Source of the DNA: an uncultured Pelagibacteraceae bacterium
GTDB taxonomy: Bacteria > Pseudomonadota > Alphaproteobacteria > Pelagibacterales > Pelagibacteraceae
Length of the DNA: 64,000 bases
Direction of reading: 5' to 3'
Assembly: GCA_902556905.1 (NCBI GenBank)
Contig: CACDYK010000006.1
Coordinates: forward strand, 16,661 to 80,660
Position 1 is the first letter of the stretch, and each line of letters starts with the position of its first letter. The position numbers and the translations under genes are program-made. This document shows, piece after piece, positions 1 through 7,629 of this stretch. The notes below the pieces were generated by a model that was not told where the DNA came from, did no database searches, and saw only the letters and a list, made by a program, of their open reading frames with translations.

Positions 1-183
1 ATTGTAATTTTTTATAATTTCTTCATCCTCAAGAAGTCCTCTCCATTGATGATTATGACATCCCGCAGTATGTTGACAGATTAATGGTATTCCTTTTCCA
101 TTTTGAAGATAAAAAACTTTATATTCACAATCATCTACTTCAATAGTAACATACCGCCCTACTACACTGTGATGCTTTACCAT
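1..183 (-). CDS. alpha/beta hydrolase, N-terminal part (cut by window edge)
   Basis: Only the first 61 codons lie inside the window; the reading frame is open to base 1, so the gene continues to the left. It is too short for the supplied ORF track. The translation starts MVKHHSVVGRYVTIEVDD and runs into a GIPLICQHTAGCHNHQW segment. That is the strand-loop carrying the oxyanion hole near the start of alpha/beta hydrolases (G-x-PLxxxHxxG). The nucleophile and the catalytic acid and histidine would lie outside. The SCP2-like gene directly upstream on the same strand (33 bp gap) is probably cotranscribed. The family is fairly clear; the substrate cannot be told. Confidence 0.6.
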   Translation of the reverse strand, partial: MVKHHSVVGRYVTIEVDDCEYKVFYLQNGKGIPLICQHTAGCHNHQWRGLLEDEEIIKNYN

Positions 184-216
184 TTTTTAAATCCTTTTAA
201 TTCAACAAAATTCATC

Positions 217-606
217 TTATACGGGAACTCCTGATTTTCTTAATAGTTCAAATTGAACAGTAAAATTTCTCAAATTTTTCATTAAGATTAAGTGATTGCC
301 CTCTATTTTTAAATCTTTTCTAAAACTTGCTGACCAAATACCATGATACATTGGTTTAGGTATTGGCTGACTAAATTCTTTCCAAGTATTTGCGGAAGCC
401 CTTAAAGCGAAATCATATGGGTCTAATGGGCCTGGGTTAGTATTAATATTTTTCACTTTTCCATCATGCATTTCAATAATGACTTTTGCTTTTTCCATAT
501 CAAACATAAATGAGCATGAATAATATTTTGCCATAGCAGCAATAGTTTCATCACTATTTGTAAGATCTTCGTACTTTTTTGCCCAATTATTCAAATCACT
601 ACTCAT
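217..606 (-). CDS. SCP2-like (sterol-carrier-type) small protein
   Basis: A 129-residue soluble protein without signal peptide or membrane segment. The middle contains a strand-turn-strand pattern followed by GPLDPYDFALRASANTW and later LKIEGNHLILMKN. This resembles SCP2/sterol-carrier-like domains, where a xDGKV..V..GP.DPxDF pattern precedes the hydrophobic pocket. Such proteins often sit beside hydrolases in catabolic clusters, and here an alpha/beta hydrolase follows 33 bp downstream. The ATG lies 14 bp beyond the flotillin stop on the same strand, so it could be read through from the rhodopsin-flotillin unit. The family call is tentative and no ligand can be inferred. Confidence 0.5.
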   Translation of the reverse strand: MSSDLNNWAKKYEDLTNSDETIAAMAKYYSCSFMFDMEKAKVIIEMHDGKVKNINTNPGPLDPYDFALRASANTWKEFSQPIPKPMYHGIWSASFRKDLKIEGNHLILMKNLRNFTVQFELLRKSGVPV

Positions 607-620
607 ATATCTTTAACTCT

Positions 621-2597
621 TTATTTAGAACTTTTAGGTCCTTTAGTTGGATCATTATCAAAATTCATATGATAATCTTTTTTCGGATTTTCATAATCGC
701 CTAAAATATTTCTAATATTACTTATTTCACCTGGTGCCATTCCAATTTCTTTGAGTAAACTATCTAAGAAAGGTTGATGAGCTCTGTATCGCAATGCAGA
801 ACTAACTACATTATCTGCTAAATTACCACTTCTTGCAGATCCACCTGTACCATCGGATGCTTCTCCACCGCCGCCTCCAGTGCTGGATGTTCCACTAAAG
901 CCAGGCAAACCATTAACATCAACAATTTTAATATCTCCAATGTTAGCCATTGGTTTAACACTTTCTCTAATGATTGACTCAATCTTATCAGCAAGTTTTA
1001 AACGTAATGCACTTCTTCTACTTGCGTCACTTCTAAGATTTTCAGCAGAGTTTAATGCTTCTTTACCTGCAGCATCTATCTCATATCTTAATTTTGCAGC
1101 CATAGTTGCATGTCTATCTTGCTCAGCTTTAGATGCAGCTGTTATTACATCCACTTTTTTAATCCCTTGTGCTTTTTCAACATATCTAGCTGAATTAGCT
1201 TTTTCTTCTGCTTCTATAGCTCTAGCTCTAGAATTTTCTTCTTCAGCTTTTGATTTTAAAACCTGTTTTGACTTATTAATCACTTCAAGATTTTTTTGAT
1301 GCTCTTCAATACTTAATCTTTTAGCTTTTTCTATATCAAGAAGTCTCACTACTCTTTCAGATTCAATTCTATGTGAGTCTATATTTTTTTGTTGTTCAAT
1401 CTTAGCATTTTTAACTTGTTGTTCTGAAACAATTTGAGCTTCTTCAGCCTCCTTTTGTCTTTCAGATTGTTCTTTTATAATAGCTGCTTTTTCTTGAGCT
1501 CGTTTGATATCAACTTGTCTTTGCTTTTCAAGTCTTGCATATTCACTTTCTTTATCAAGATTTAAAATTTTAACTTCTGTTTCTAAATCTTTTTGTCTTA
1601 TTTCAAACGCTGAATTTTTCTCTAATTCATTTTGCTCTTTTCTTCTTTTTTCAATTTCTTCGATAAGTCTTGTTTCTGTTAATTTTCTTTCAACCTCGAT
1701 AACTTGATTTTGTGAAATTTTTGCAACTTCAATTTGTTCTTGACTTCTTATTTCAGCTTCTTCTGCTTCTCTTTCTTTTTCAGCTTTTTCTTTTATTGTC
1801 TCTGTTTTTTCTTTAGCTCTTTGAATAGCTATTTCTCTTTCTTGTTGATACTTAGAAAACTCCTCATTTTTCTTAATTTCTAATTCTTTTTGAACTGTTT
1901 CTAAATTTTTATTTTCAATTGAAATTTTTGTATCTTGAGTAATATCATTTCTCTTTTTCTTTCTCTCTTCGATTTGCTCAGTCAATTGAGTTAAACCTTG
2001 AGAGTCAAAAGTATTAGCAGGATTAAACATTTCAATAGGTGCTTGATCAAGAGAGATAATAGAAACTGTTTCAAGTGCCAATCCAGTATGCCCTATTGAT
2101 TCATTTGCAATGTTAGCAACTTGTTTAACAAATTGACCTCTATTTTCTTGTATTTCATCTAAGGTCATTTTTGCTGCAACTTCTCCAAGTGCGTCTGCAA
2201 AACGACCAGCAACAACCTCTTTTAAATGTTCTGGATCAAGAGTTCTGTTACCTAAAGTTTGTGCTGCAGTTGATACTGCTTTAGCCTCTGGTGGAACTTT
2301 CGTAAAAAATTCTGTAACAAGTTCTGCTCTCATTCTATCTTTTGTAATTAGAGATTTGTCACCTGCTCTCTTTATATTCAGACTAAGTGTACGCATTCCT
2401 ACTTGTGTAATATTATGAATTATAGGTAAGACAAACGCACCACCAGATATAACAACTTTTTCCCCTAACATACCTGTACGTACAAACGAAACTTCTTTTG
2501 ATGATCGTCTGTATAACCAATGTAATAAGTAAACTATAATCGCAATTGCAAGTGCGACTAAAATTATACCTGCTATTATGTCTGCTCCTTTAGTCAT
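621..2597 (-). CDS. flotillin / YqiK-like SPFH membrane scaffold protein
   Basis: 658 residues. One N-terminal membrane helix (about 7-29) is followed by an SPFH domain (about 35-195). A long charged coiled coil follows (about 200-500), then a helical segment, a Gly/Ser-rich linker (about 567-590) and a conserved-looking end (NLADNVVSSALRYRAHQPFL). Bacterial flotillins organise detergent-resistant membrane domains at the inner membrane. The length exceeds the usual ~500-560, apparently because the coiled coil contains a tandem duplication: residues about 231-320 and 337-426 align at a constant offset of 106. It lies 13 bp behind the rhodopsin, and its ribosome binding site (TAAGGGGG) overlaps the rhodopsin stop, so the two are probably one operon. 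Confidence 0.88.
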   Translation of the reverse strand: MTKGADIIAGIILVALAIAIIVYLLHWLYRRSSKEVSFVRTGMLGEKVVISGGAFVLPIIHNITQVGMRTLSLNIKRAGDKSLITKDRMRAELVTEFFTKVPPEAKAVSTAAQTLGNRTLDPEHLKEVVAGRFADALGEVAAKMTLDEIQENRGQFVKQVANIANESIGHTGLALETVSIISLDQAPIEMFNPANTFDSQGLTQLTEQIEERKKKRNDITQDTKISIENKNLETVQKELEIKKNEEFSKYQQEREIAIQRAKEKTETIKEKAEKEREAEEAEIRSQEQIEVAKISQNQVIEVERKLTETRLIEEIEKRRKEQNELEKNSAFEIRQKDLETEVKILNLDKESEYARLEKQRQVDIKRAQEKAAIIKEQSERQKEAEEAQIVSEQQVKNAKIEQQKNIDSHRIESERVVRLLDIEKAKRLSIEEHQKNLEVINKSKQVLKSKAEEENSRARAIEAEEKANSARYVEKAQGIKKVDVITAASKAEQDRHATMAAKLRYEIDAAGKEALNSAENLRSDASRRSALRLKLADKIESIIRESVKPMANIGDIKIVDVNGLPGFSGTSSTGGGGGEASDGTGGSARSGNLADNVVSSALRYRAHQPFLDSLLKEIGMAPGEISNIRNILGDYENPKKDYHMNFDNDPTKGPKSSK

Positions 2598-2610
2598 ATA
2601 TTATTCCCCC

Positions 2611-3315
2611 TTAATTCTGATTACCTTTCTTTGTATCTTCTAAAGCTGCGCTATAAATTATCATTCCAAAAATGATTTTATTTAATACGTCAGCTAAATT
2701 ATAAATTATGTTTAAACTGTTAATATTTGCTCCACCCGCAAGGTGCTCTATGAAGTATCCAATATGATATATTGAAAAACCTATTGTAATTATTAGTCTA
2801 TTTGCAAAAAAAGCCATCTGAACTCGCTCATTATTGCAAGATGCATTTGCTCGTCCAGCATCTCCCATATAAAGCTCTCCAATGATATAAAGCCATCCAA
2901 CAATACCTACTAAGAACCCAAGAGTTACACTCATGTAACCATAAGCCCCTAAAAGTTGTGCAATAACCCAAACTAACGTCCCAACTAGCAATCTCCAGAA
3001 CATTCCACGCTTGATATCTGTAACTGACTTAAGCATTACATAGAAAGTGAGTATTGTAAGTGGAAAAGTTAACAGCCAATCAATATATCTTAGTGCAGTT
3101 GGTGCTTGGCCATTCAAAACCCACAAATTTTTTGCATAGAAGTAATGAATCGATGACATTAATGCTATAACACCAACTAAATTCATTACTGTTCCCCATT
3201 TTGGAGACAGTCGTCCTCTTTCAAGAAAGAAAAATATTGCTGCACCTATCATCGCAACGGATATTAACCAAAAAGATCCGCCTACAACGTCTTGTGGAAG
3301 CAATAATTTATTCAT
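2611..3315 (-). CDS. proteorhodopsin-family retinal protein with a D-T-T motif
   Basis: 234 residues, seven membrane helices. The numbering matches classical proteorhodopsin (PR) with a constant shift of 18: retinal Schiff-base lysine K213 (PR K231), counterions D79 (D97) and D209 (D227), R76 (R94), and the counterion-partner histidine H57 (H75). Helix C reads RYIDWLLTFPLTILTF. The third motif residue, the cytoplasmic proton donor E108 in PR, is therefore T90, and the colour-tuning site 105 is T87 instead of L or Q. A stop codon (TAG) two codons before the ATG rules out a longer start, so the signal peptide often seen in SAR11 PRs is absent. It could be a slow pump, a sensor or another ion carrier. 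Retinal-synthesis genes are not in the window. Confidence 0.93.
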   Translation of the reverse strand: MNKLLLPQDVVGGSFWLISVAMIGAAIFFFLERGRLSPKWGTVMNLVGVIALMSSIHYFYAKNLWVLNGQAPTALRYIDWLLTFPLTILTFYVMLKSVTDIKRGMFWRLLVGTLVWVIAQLLGAYGYMSVTLGFLVGIVGWLYIIGELYMGDAGRANASCNNERVQMAFFANRLIITIGFSIYHIGYFIEHLAGGANINSLNIIYNLADVLNKIIFGMIIYSAALEDTKKGNQN

Positions 3316-3552
3316 AAGCTAAAATTTTACCCTCTCAAGCTACATTTAAAGATAAAATGACGCGCAAAGCAAATTAAAAGTGTTTATATTTTAAATATAT
3401 AATTTTTATATGTAGATGAAAACTTTTAGAGAAATTATAAAAAATTAAAAAAAAATTTTCAAATACAATCACTAGTAGAATTTTACAGAAAAATTTTTAG
3501 TTAAACCTTATTCATTCGATCATAACTTAATTATAGAATATATTGCTTACTT
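3316..3552. promoter_or_regulatory. divergent intergenic region between rhodopsin and ParA
   Basis: This 237-bp, extremely A+T-rich spacer is one of the largest non-coding gaps in the window. It must hold the promoters of the rhodopsin-flotillin unit (minus) and the ParA-thioesterase-dioxygenase series (plus). Directly before the rhodopsin ATG the minus strand carries GAGAGGGTAAAA, a plausible but distant ribosome binding site. Before parA there is a TATAGAAT-like element. I see no convincing full -35/-10 pair, operator or RNA structure. Confidence 0.4.
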
Positions 3553-4191
3553 ATGCTTTCGAAGGTCATAACTATTTCTCAACAAAAAGGGGGTACTGGA
3601 AAAACTACCCTTGCTGTTCATTTAGCTATGGCTTTTATAAAATATCATAATTTAAAAGTTGCAATTATTGATACTGATCCTCAAGGAAGTTTGGGTAAAT
3701 GGTTCATGATACGAACAGAAAAAAAAGTTTCAAATGAAAATCTAACTTTCAAAACTGCTAGTTTATGGGGAGCACAATATGAGTCAAAAACATTAAAAAA
3801 TGATCATGATATCGTTATCATTGATACCCCACCAAAAATTGAGTCAGATGCAAGACCTTCTATTGAAGCAGCAGATTTAGTTTTAATACCTATGGCTGCT
3901 TCACATGTTGATTTTTGGGCAACAGGAGCAATAGTTGAAATAGCCAAAAAAGCAAACAAGAAAATTTTAGCACAAATTAATAGATCAAGTAAAAGATCCA
4001 AGCTTATAGATAAAACAAAAGATTTTATAAAAAGTCTAGATCTTGAGTCGACTCAAACAATTATAGGAAATAGACAAATCTATACTTCTTCAATGGGCGA
4101 AGGTAAAACTGCAGTAGAAAAACAAAGAAAAGGTAATGCTGTAGATGAGATTAAAAAACTTTCAGATCAAATTTTAAATCAATTAAATTAA
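3553..4191 (+). CDS. ParA-family ATPase (orphan, no ParB beside it)
   Basis: 212 residues with a deviant Walker A motif near the N terminus (QQKGGTGKTTL, signature lysine K12 and K17). The Walker B region is DIVIIDTPP and an IIDTDPQGSLGKW segment is present. These define the ParA/MinD deviant-Walker ATPases, which form ATP dimers on DNA or membrane and position cargo. The length equals that of short ParA proteins without the N-terminal DNA-binding extension. There is no parB, parS or parC-like partner next to it. The following gene starts 1 bp after the stop, so they are cotranscribed, although the thioesterase has no obvious link to partitioning. The cargo is unknown. Confidence 0.85.
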   Translation: MLSKVITISQQKGGTGKTTLAVHLAMAFIKYHNLKVAIIDTDPQGSLGKWFMIRTEKKVSNENLTFKTASLWGAQYESKTLKNDHDIVIIDTPPKIESDARPSIEAADLVLIPMAASHVDFWATGAIVEIAKKANKKILAQINRSSKRSKLIDKTKDFIKSLDLESTQTIIGNRQIYTSSMGEGKTAVEKQRKGNAVDEIKKLSDQILNQLN

Positions 4192-4192
4192 T

Positions 4193-4660
4193 ATGTCTCT
4201 ACTTCTAAATACTACTAAAATTGTTAACGAATGGACCGATTACAACAATCATATGAATTTATCCTTTTATATATTAGTTTTTGATAAGGCTGCAGAAAAA
4301 ATTTTATCAAAATTTAATATGGGTGAAGAAGCAGCAATAAAAACAAAAAGAAGCACGATGGTTGTAGAGACGCACACTACATATAATAACGAAGTTAAAG
4401 AAGACGATGATGTAGATGTTTATCTTTCATATTGTGATCATGATAAAAAAAGATTGCACTATAAATTGGAAATGTACGAAAAAAGTAAAAATGTTCTCTC
4501 TGCAACAACCGAGGTTTTAGCTTTATATATTAATTTAGATTTGAGAAAAGTAGCAGAATTTGAAAAAGAAAAAATACTGATAATGAACAATTTTATTGAT
4601 GAAAATAAATCAAAATTTAAATTTGATAACTTGCAATTTTTAAATAAACTTAAGAAATAA
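4193..4660 (+). CDS. acyl-CoA thioesterase-like hotdog (4HBT) protein
   Basis: 155 residues with the start of the 4HBT hotdog pattern: VNEWTDYNNHMNLSFYILVFDKA, corresponding to the V-x-W-x-D-x-DxxGHMNNxxY motif of 4-hydroxybenzoyl-CoA-type thioesterases. The aspartate and the NHMN helix start are kept. Thioesterases of this type are also found fused to, or beside, carnitine/betaine-metabolising genes. It lies between ParA (1 bp gap) and the TauD-type oxygenase (10 bp gap), so it probably belongs to the downstream catabolic set, releasing a CoA ester or trimming an unwanted one. The substrate is unknown. Confidence 0.7.
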   Translation: MSLLLNTTKIVNEWTDYNNHMNLSFYILVFDKAAEKILSKFNMGEEAAIKTKRSTMVVETHTTYNNEVKEDDDVDVYLSYCDHDKKRLHYKLEMYEKSKNVLSATTEVLALYINLDLRKVAEFEKEKILIMNNFIDENKSKFKFDNLQFLNKLKK

Positions 4661-4670
4661 CCTTAATTAA

Positions 4671-5510
4671 ATGAATACAGAAATAAAATTACTATCAGGT
4701 GCGCTTGGCGCAGAAATTAAAGGAGTTGATTTAACTGATATTTCAGATGAAAATTTCAAAAAAATTAATGATTTACTTTTAGAGCACAAAGTAATTTTTT
4801 TTAGAGACCAACCAATTACTAAAGATCAGCAGGTAGCTCTTGCAGAAAAATTTGGTCCTTTAGAAACACATGCTTATGTTAAAGGCTTAGAAAATTATCC
4901 AGAAATTGTAAGAATCATAAAGGGTAAAGAAGAAAAAAACCAATGGGGTGAGAATTGGCATAGCGATGTAAGTTATAATGCTAAACCAACTAAAGCAGTA
5001 ATTTTAAGATCATTAAAAATACCTCCTGTAGGAGGAGATACTTGTTTTTCTAATATGGAATTAGCTTGGGAAACATTAGATCCCAAAATTCAAGATAAAA
5101 TTAAAAATAAAAAAGCTATCCATAGTTCACTTGGAGCAGAATTTTTCATCGATAACTATAAATACATGGAAGGTAATGAAAAAAGAAATTACGACTCTTA
5201 TTCTAACGAACATCCAATTGTTAGAACTCATCCAGAAACAGGTAAGAAAATCCTATATGTGAATTGGACATATACAAAACAAATTATTGGTATGGATAAA
5301 GAAGAAAGCGATCAAATATTAAAAGAAATATTTGAACATCAATCAAGATTAGATTTAACATGTAGATTTAACTGGACTAAAGATACTGTTGCTATCTGGG
5401 ACAATAGAAGCGTTATTCATTACGCAATAGCAGATTTTTTTCCTGGAAGAGGTTTAGGTTATGAAAGAATAATGGATCGTATTGCAATTGAAGGTGACCA
5501 CCCTCAATAA
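4671..5510 (+). CDS. TauD/TfdA-family Fe(II)/2-oxoglutarate dioxygenase
   Basis: 279 residues, the usual TauD length. The iron triad is visible as H97-x-D99 (ENWHSDVSY) and the distal H250 (NRSVIHYA). Arginines for 2-oxoglutarate follow at R266/R270 (GYERIMDR). The N-terminal GAEIKGVDLTD segment and the GPLETH motif are typical of TauD. These cytoplasmic enzymes hydroxylate a carbon next to a sulfonate, phosphonate or ammonium group. The gene is followed after 5 bp by a PhnZ/TmpB-like HD oxygenase. By analogy with the PhnY/PhnZ and TmpA/TmpB pairs it may alpha-hydroxylate an organophosphonate. Taurine or another substrate remains possible if the pairing is accidental. Confidence 0.85.
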   Translation: MNTEIKLLSGALGAEIKGVDLTDISDENFKKINDLLLEHKVIFFRDQPITKDQQVALAEKFGPLETHAYVKGLENYPEIVRIIKGKEEKNQWGENWHSDVSYNAKPTKAVILRSLKIPPVGGDTCFSNMELAWETLDPKIQDKIKNKKAIHSSLGAEFFIDNYKYMEGNEKRNYDSYSNEHPIVRTHPETGKKILYVNWTYTKQIIGMDKEESDQILKEIFEHQSRLDLTCRFNWTKDTVAIWDNRSVIHYAIADFFPGRGLGYERIMDRIAIEGDHPQ

Positions 5511-5515
5511 TCTTA

Positions 5516-6052
5516 ATGCAAGTTGTAGATAAAATAATATCAAATTTTGTAAATAATAAATCTCTTTATATTGGTGAAAAAGTCACCATGTCGGAACACA
5601 TGATACAAACTGCAATGCTAGCTGAAAAAGCAAAATGTAATGATAATTTAATTTGTTCATGTTTATTGCACGATTATGGTCATTTTATTTTAGAAAAACC
5701 AGATGAGTTGGTTAAACTAAATGTAGACGGTCACCATGAAAATATAGGTTATGAATATTTAAAAAGTTTTTTTAAAAAAGAGATATTAGAACCAATAAAA
5801 TACCATGTTTTAGCAAAAAGATATTTGGCAAAAGATAAAAAGTACTTTGATCTTTTGTCAGATGCTTCTAAAACAAGCTTAAAACTTCAAGGTGGTGTAT
5901 TAAATCAAGAGGAGAGTAATAAATTTGAAGCTCAAGAATATTTTAAACCTTCAATACTTCTTAGAAAGTTTGATGAGGCAGCGAAAAGAATTGACCTTAA
6001 AATGAAATCTATTCATGACTATCAAAAGTTGCTAACTTCTAAACTTATATGA
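5516..6052 (+). CDS. PhnZ/TmpB-like HD-domain mixed-valence diiron oxygenase (C-P bond cleavage candidate)
   Basis: 178 residues, single HD domain. Comparing with PhnZ from memory, the metal ligands all have counterparts: H28 (PhnZ H34), H52-D53 (H58-D59), H74 (H80), H97 (H104) and D153 (D161). Substrate-site residues are also kept: Y18 (Y24), E21 (E27), H56 (H62) and K101 (K108). PhnZ and TmpB oxidatively split the C-P bond of 1-hydroxyphosphonates and release phosphate. The gene lies 5 bp behind a TauD-type hydroxylase, and its stop overlaps the next start by 4 bp (ATGA), so coexpression is near certain. Other HD-diiron oxygenases such as myo-inositol oxygenase are much longer. An ordinary HD phosphohydrolase is the main alternative. 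Confidence 0.75.
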   Translation: MQVVDKIISNFVNNKSLYIGEKVTMSEHMIQTAMLAEKAKCNDNLICSCLLHDYGHFILEKPDELVKLNVDGHHENIGYEYLKSFFKKEILEPIKYHVLAKRYLAKDKKYFDLLSDASKTSLKLQGGVLNQEESNKFEAQEYFKPSILLRKFDEAAKRIDLKMKSIHDYQKLLTSKLI

Positions 6053-7629
6053 AATTTGATTATCTAATTATTGGAGCTGGTTCAGCTGGATGTGTTCTTG
6101 CAAATCGACTATCTAAAGATAGTCAAAATAACGTTGCTGTTTTTGAGGCCGGAAAACCAAGTGATATTTGGAAAGTTAATATGCCCCTTGCAATTCTTTA
6201 TACAATGCATGATCCAAAATATAATTATAAATATTATTCAGAGCCAGAACCTCATTTACATAATAGAAATCTTTTTTGTCCAAGAGGAAAAATGATTGGG
6301 GGTTGCTCCGCTCATAATGGAATGGTTTATGTAAGAGGAAATCCAAATGATTATGAAAGATGGGCTTCTTTTGGTTTGAAAGACTGGTCTTATGATAAAG
6401 TTTTACCCTATTTTAAAAAAATTGAAACTTGGTCAGAAGGGGAAAATGATTACAGAGGTGGAAATGGAATTTTACCGGTAAACCAATCAAAAAATAAAAA
6501 CCCATTATTTAAAGCATTTATAGAATCTGCAGGTGAAGCTGGATACAAAATTAATGATGATATGAACGGTAAAGATCAAGAAGGTTTTGGTATGTACGAT
6601 GTAACCATTCACAAAGGAGAGCGAGCAAGTGTTTCTAAATATTATTTAAATCCTGCAAAAAAAAGAAAAAATTTAAATGTTTTTACTGATGCTTTTGTTG
6701 AGAAGATTATTTTTGATGGAAAAAAAGCAATTGGTATTGAAGTAAAAATTAAAAATAAAATTGAAAAAATTTATGCTAATAAAGAAGTTATCCTTAGTGG
6801 TGGGGCAATAAATTCTCCACAATTGTTGATGCTTTCAGGTGTAGGCCCAAGTGAACATTTAAAAGAAAAAGGAATTGATGTCGTTCATGGCCTTGATGGT
6901 GTTGGTAAAAATTTACAAGATCACCTTGAAACTTATGTGCAACAAGAGTGTAAAACGTCAGACACTCTATATTCTTATGTAAATAAACTAAATATGATGA
7001 GAATAGGTATTCAGTGGTTTTTATCTAGAACCGGTCCCTGCGCTACTTCTTTTTTAGAAGCTGGTGGTTTTTGTAAATCTTCACCAGAAAGAGAATATCC
7101 AAATATACAATTTCATTTTTTTCCAGCTTTTGTAATTGATCATGGATTAGTTGATCCTGACTGTCATGGTTATCAACTTCATGCTAGCCCTAATCATCCA
7201 AAAAGTAGAGGGCATATCACTTTAAATAGTTCTAACCCTTATGATTATCCAAAAATTCAATTTAATTATTTAGAACATGAGGATGATCTTAAGCAAACAA
7301 TAGAATGTATTCATGTAGCAAGAAATATTTTGGGTCAAAATTCATTAAAACCTTTTGCTGGAAAAGAAATTGGTCCTGGAGAAAATGTTCATACAAATGA
7401 ACTATTTGAAGAATATATAAGATCCAAAGCTGAAACAGCTTATCACCCATCATGCACTCTTAAAATGGGAGTGGATAGTATGGCTGTAGTAGATGAAAAA
7501 CTGAAAGTACACGGTCTAGAAAATATTAGAGTAGTCGATGCATCTGTGATGCCTGAGATTACAAGTGGAAACCTAAACGCTCCAACATTAATGATAGCTG
7601 AAAGAGCTTCAGAATTTATTTTGGATTAA
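6049..7629 (+). CDS. GMC-family FAD alcohol dehydrogenase (choline dehydrogenase-like)
   Basis: 526 residues. An N-terminal dinucleotide fold (IIGAGSAGCVLANRLS) is followed by the GMC signature regions PRGKMIGGCSAHNGMVYVRG and GAINSPQLLMLSGVGP. The C terminus has the TAYHPSCTLKMG catalytic-histidine segment and the NLNAPTLMIAERAS end. The enzyme oxidises a primary alcohol to an aldehyde with FAD; choline dehydrogenase (BetA) is the nearest well-known relative. Its start overlaps the HD oxygenase stop (ATGA), which suggests it acts on a product or precursor in the same pathway. No betaine aldehyde dehydrogenase is adjacent, so classic choline-to-betaine oxidation is not assured. Confidence 0.88.
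   Translation: MKFDYLIIGAGSAGCVLANRLSKDSQNNVAVFEAGKPSDIWKVNMPLAILYTMHDPKYNYKYYSEPEPHLHNRNLFCPRGKMIGGCSAHNGMVYVRGNPNDYERWASFGLKDWSYDKVLPYFKKIETWSEGENDYRGGNGILPVNQSKNKNPLFKAFIESAGEAGYKINDDMNGKDQEGFGMYDVTIHKGERASVSKYYLNPAKKRKNLNVFTDAFVEKIIFDGKKAIGIEVKIKNKIEKIYANKEVILSGGAINSPQLLMLSGVGPSEHLKEKGIDVVHGLDGVGKNLQDHLETYVQQECKTSDTLYSYVNKLNMMRIGIQWFLSRTGPCATSFLEAGGFCKSSPEREYPNIQFHFFPAFVIDHGLVDPDCHGYQLHASPNHPKSRGHITLNSSNPYDYPKIQFNYLEHEDDLKQTIECIHVARNILGQNSLKPFAGKEIGPGENVHTNELFEEYIRSKAETAYHPSCTLKMGVDSMAVVDEKLKVHGLENIRVVDASVMPEITSGNLNAPTLMIAERASEFILD

Noticed and set aside
880-1299. 139-residue plus-strand ORF inside the flotillin gene
   Set aside because: It is the antisense shadow of the repetitive coiled-coil coding sequence; no ribosome binding site and no family features. 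Other plus-strand ORFs here (1504-1707) are the same.
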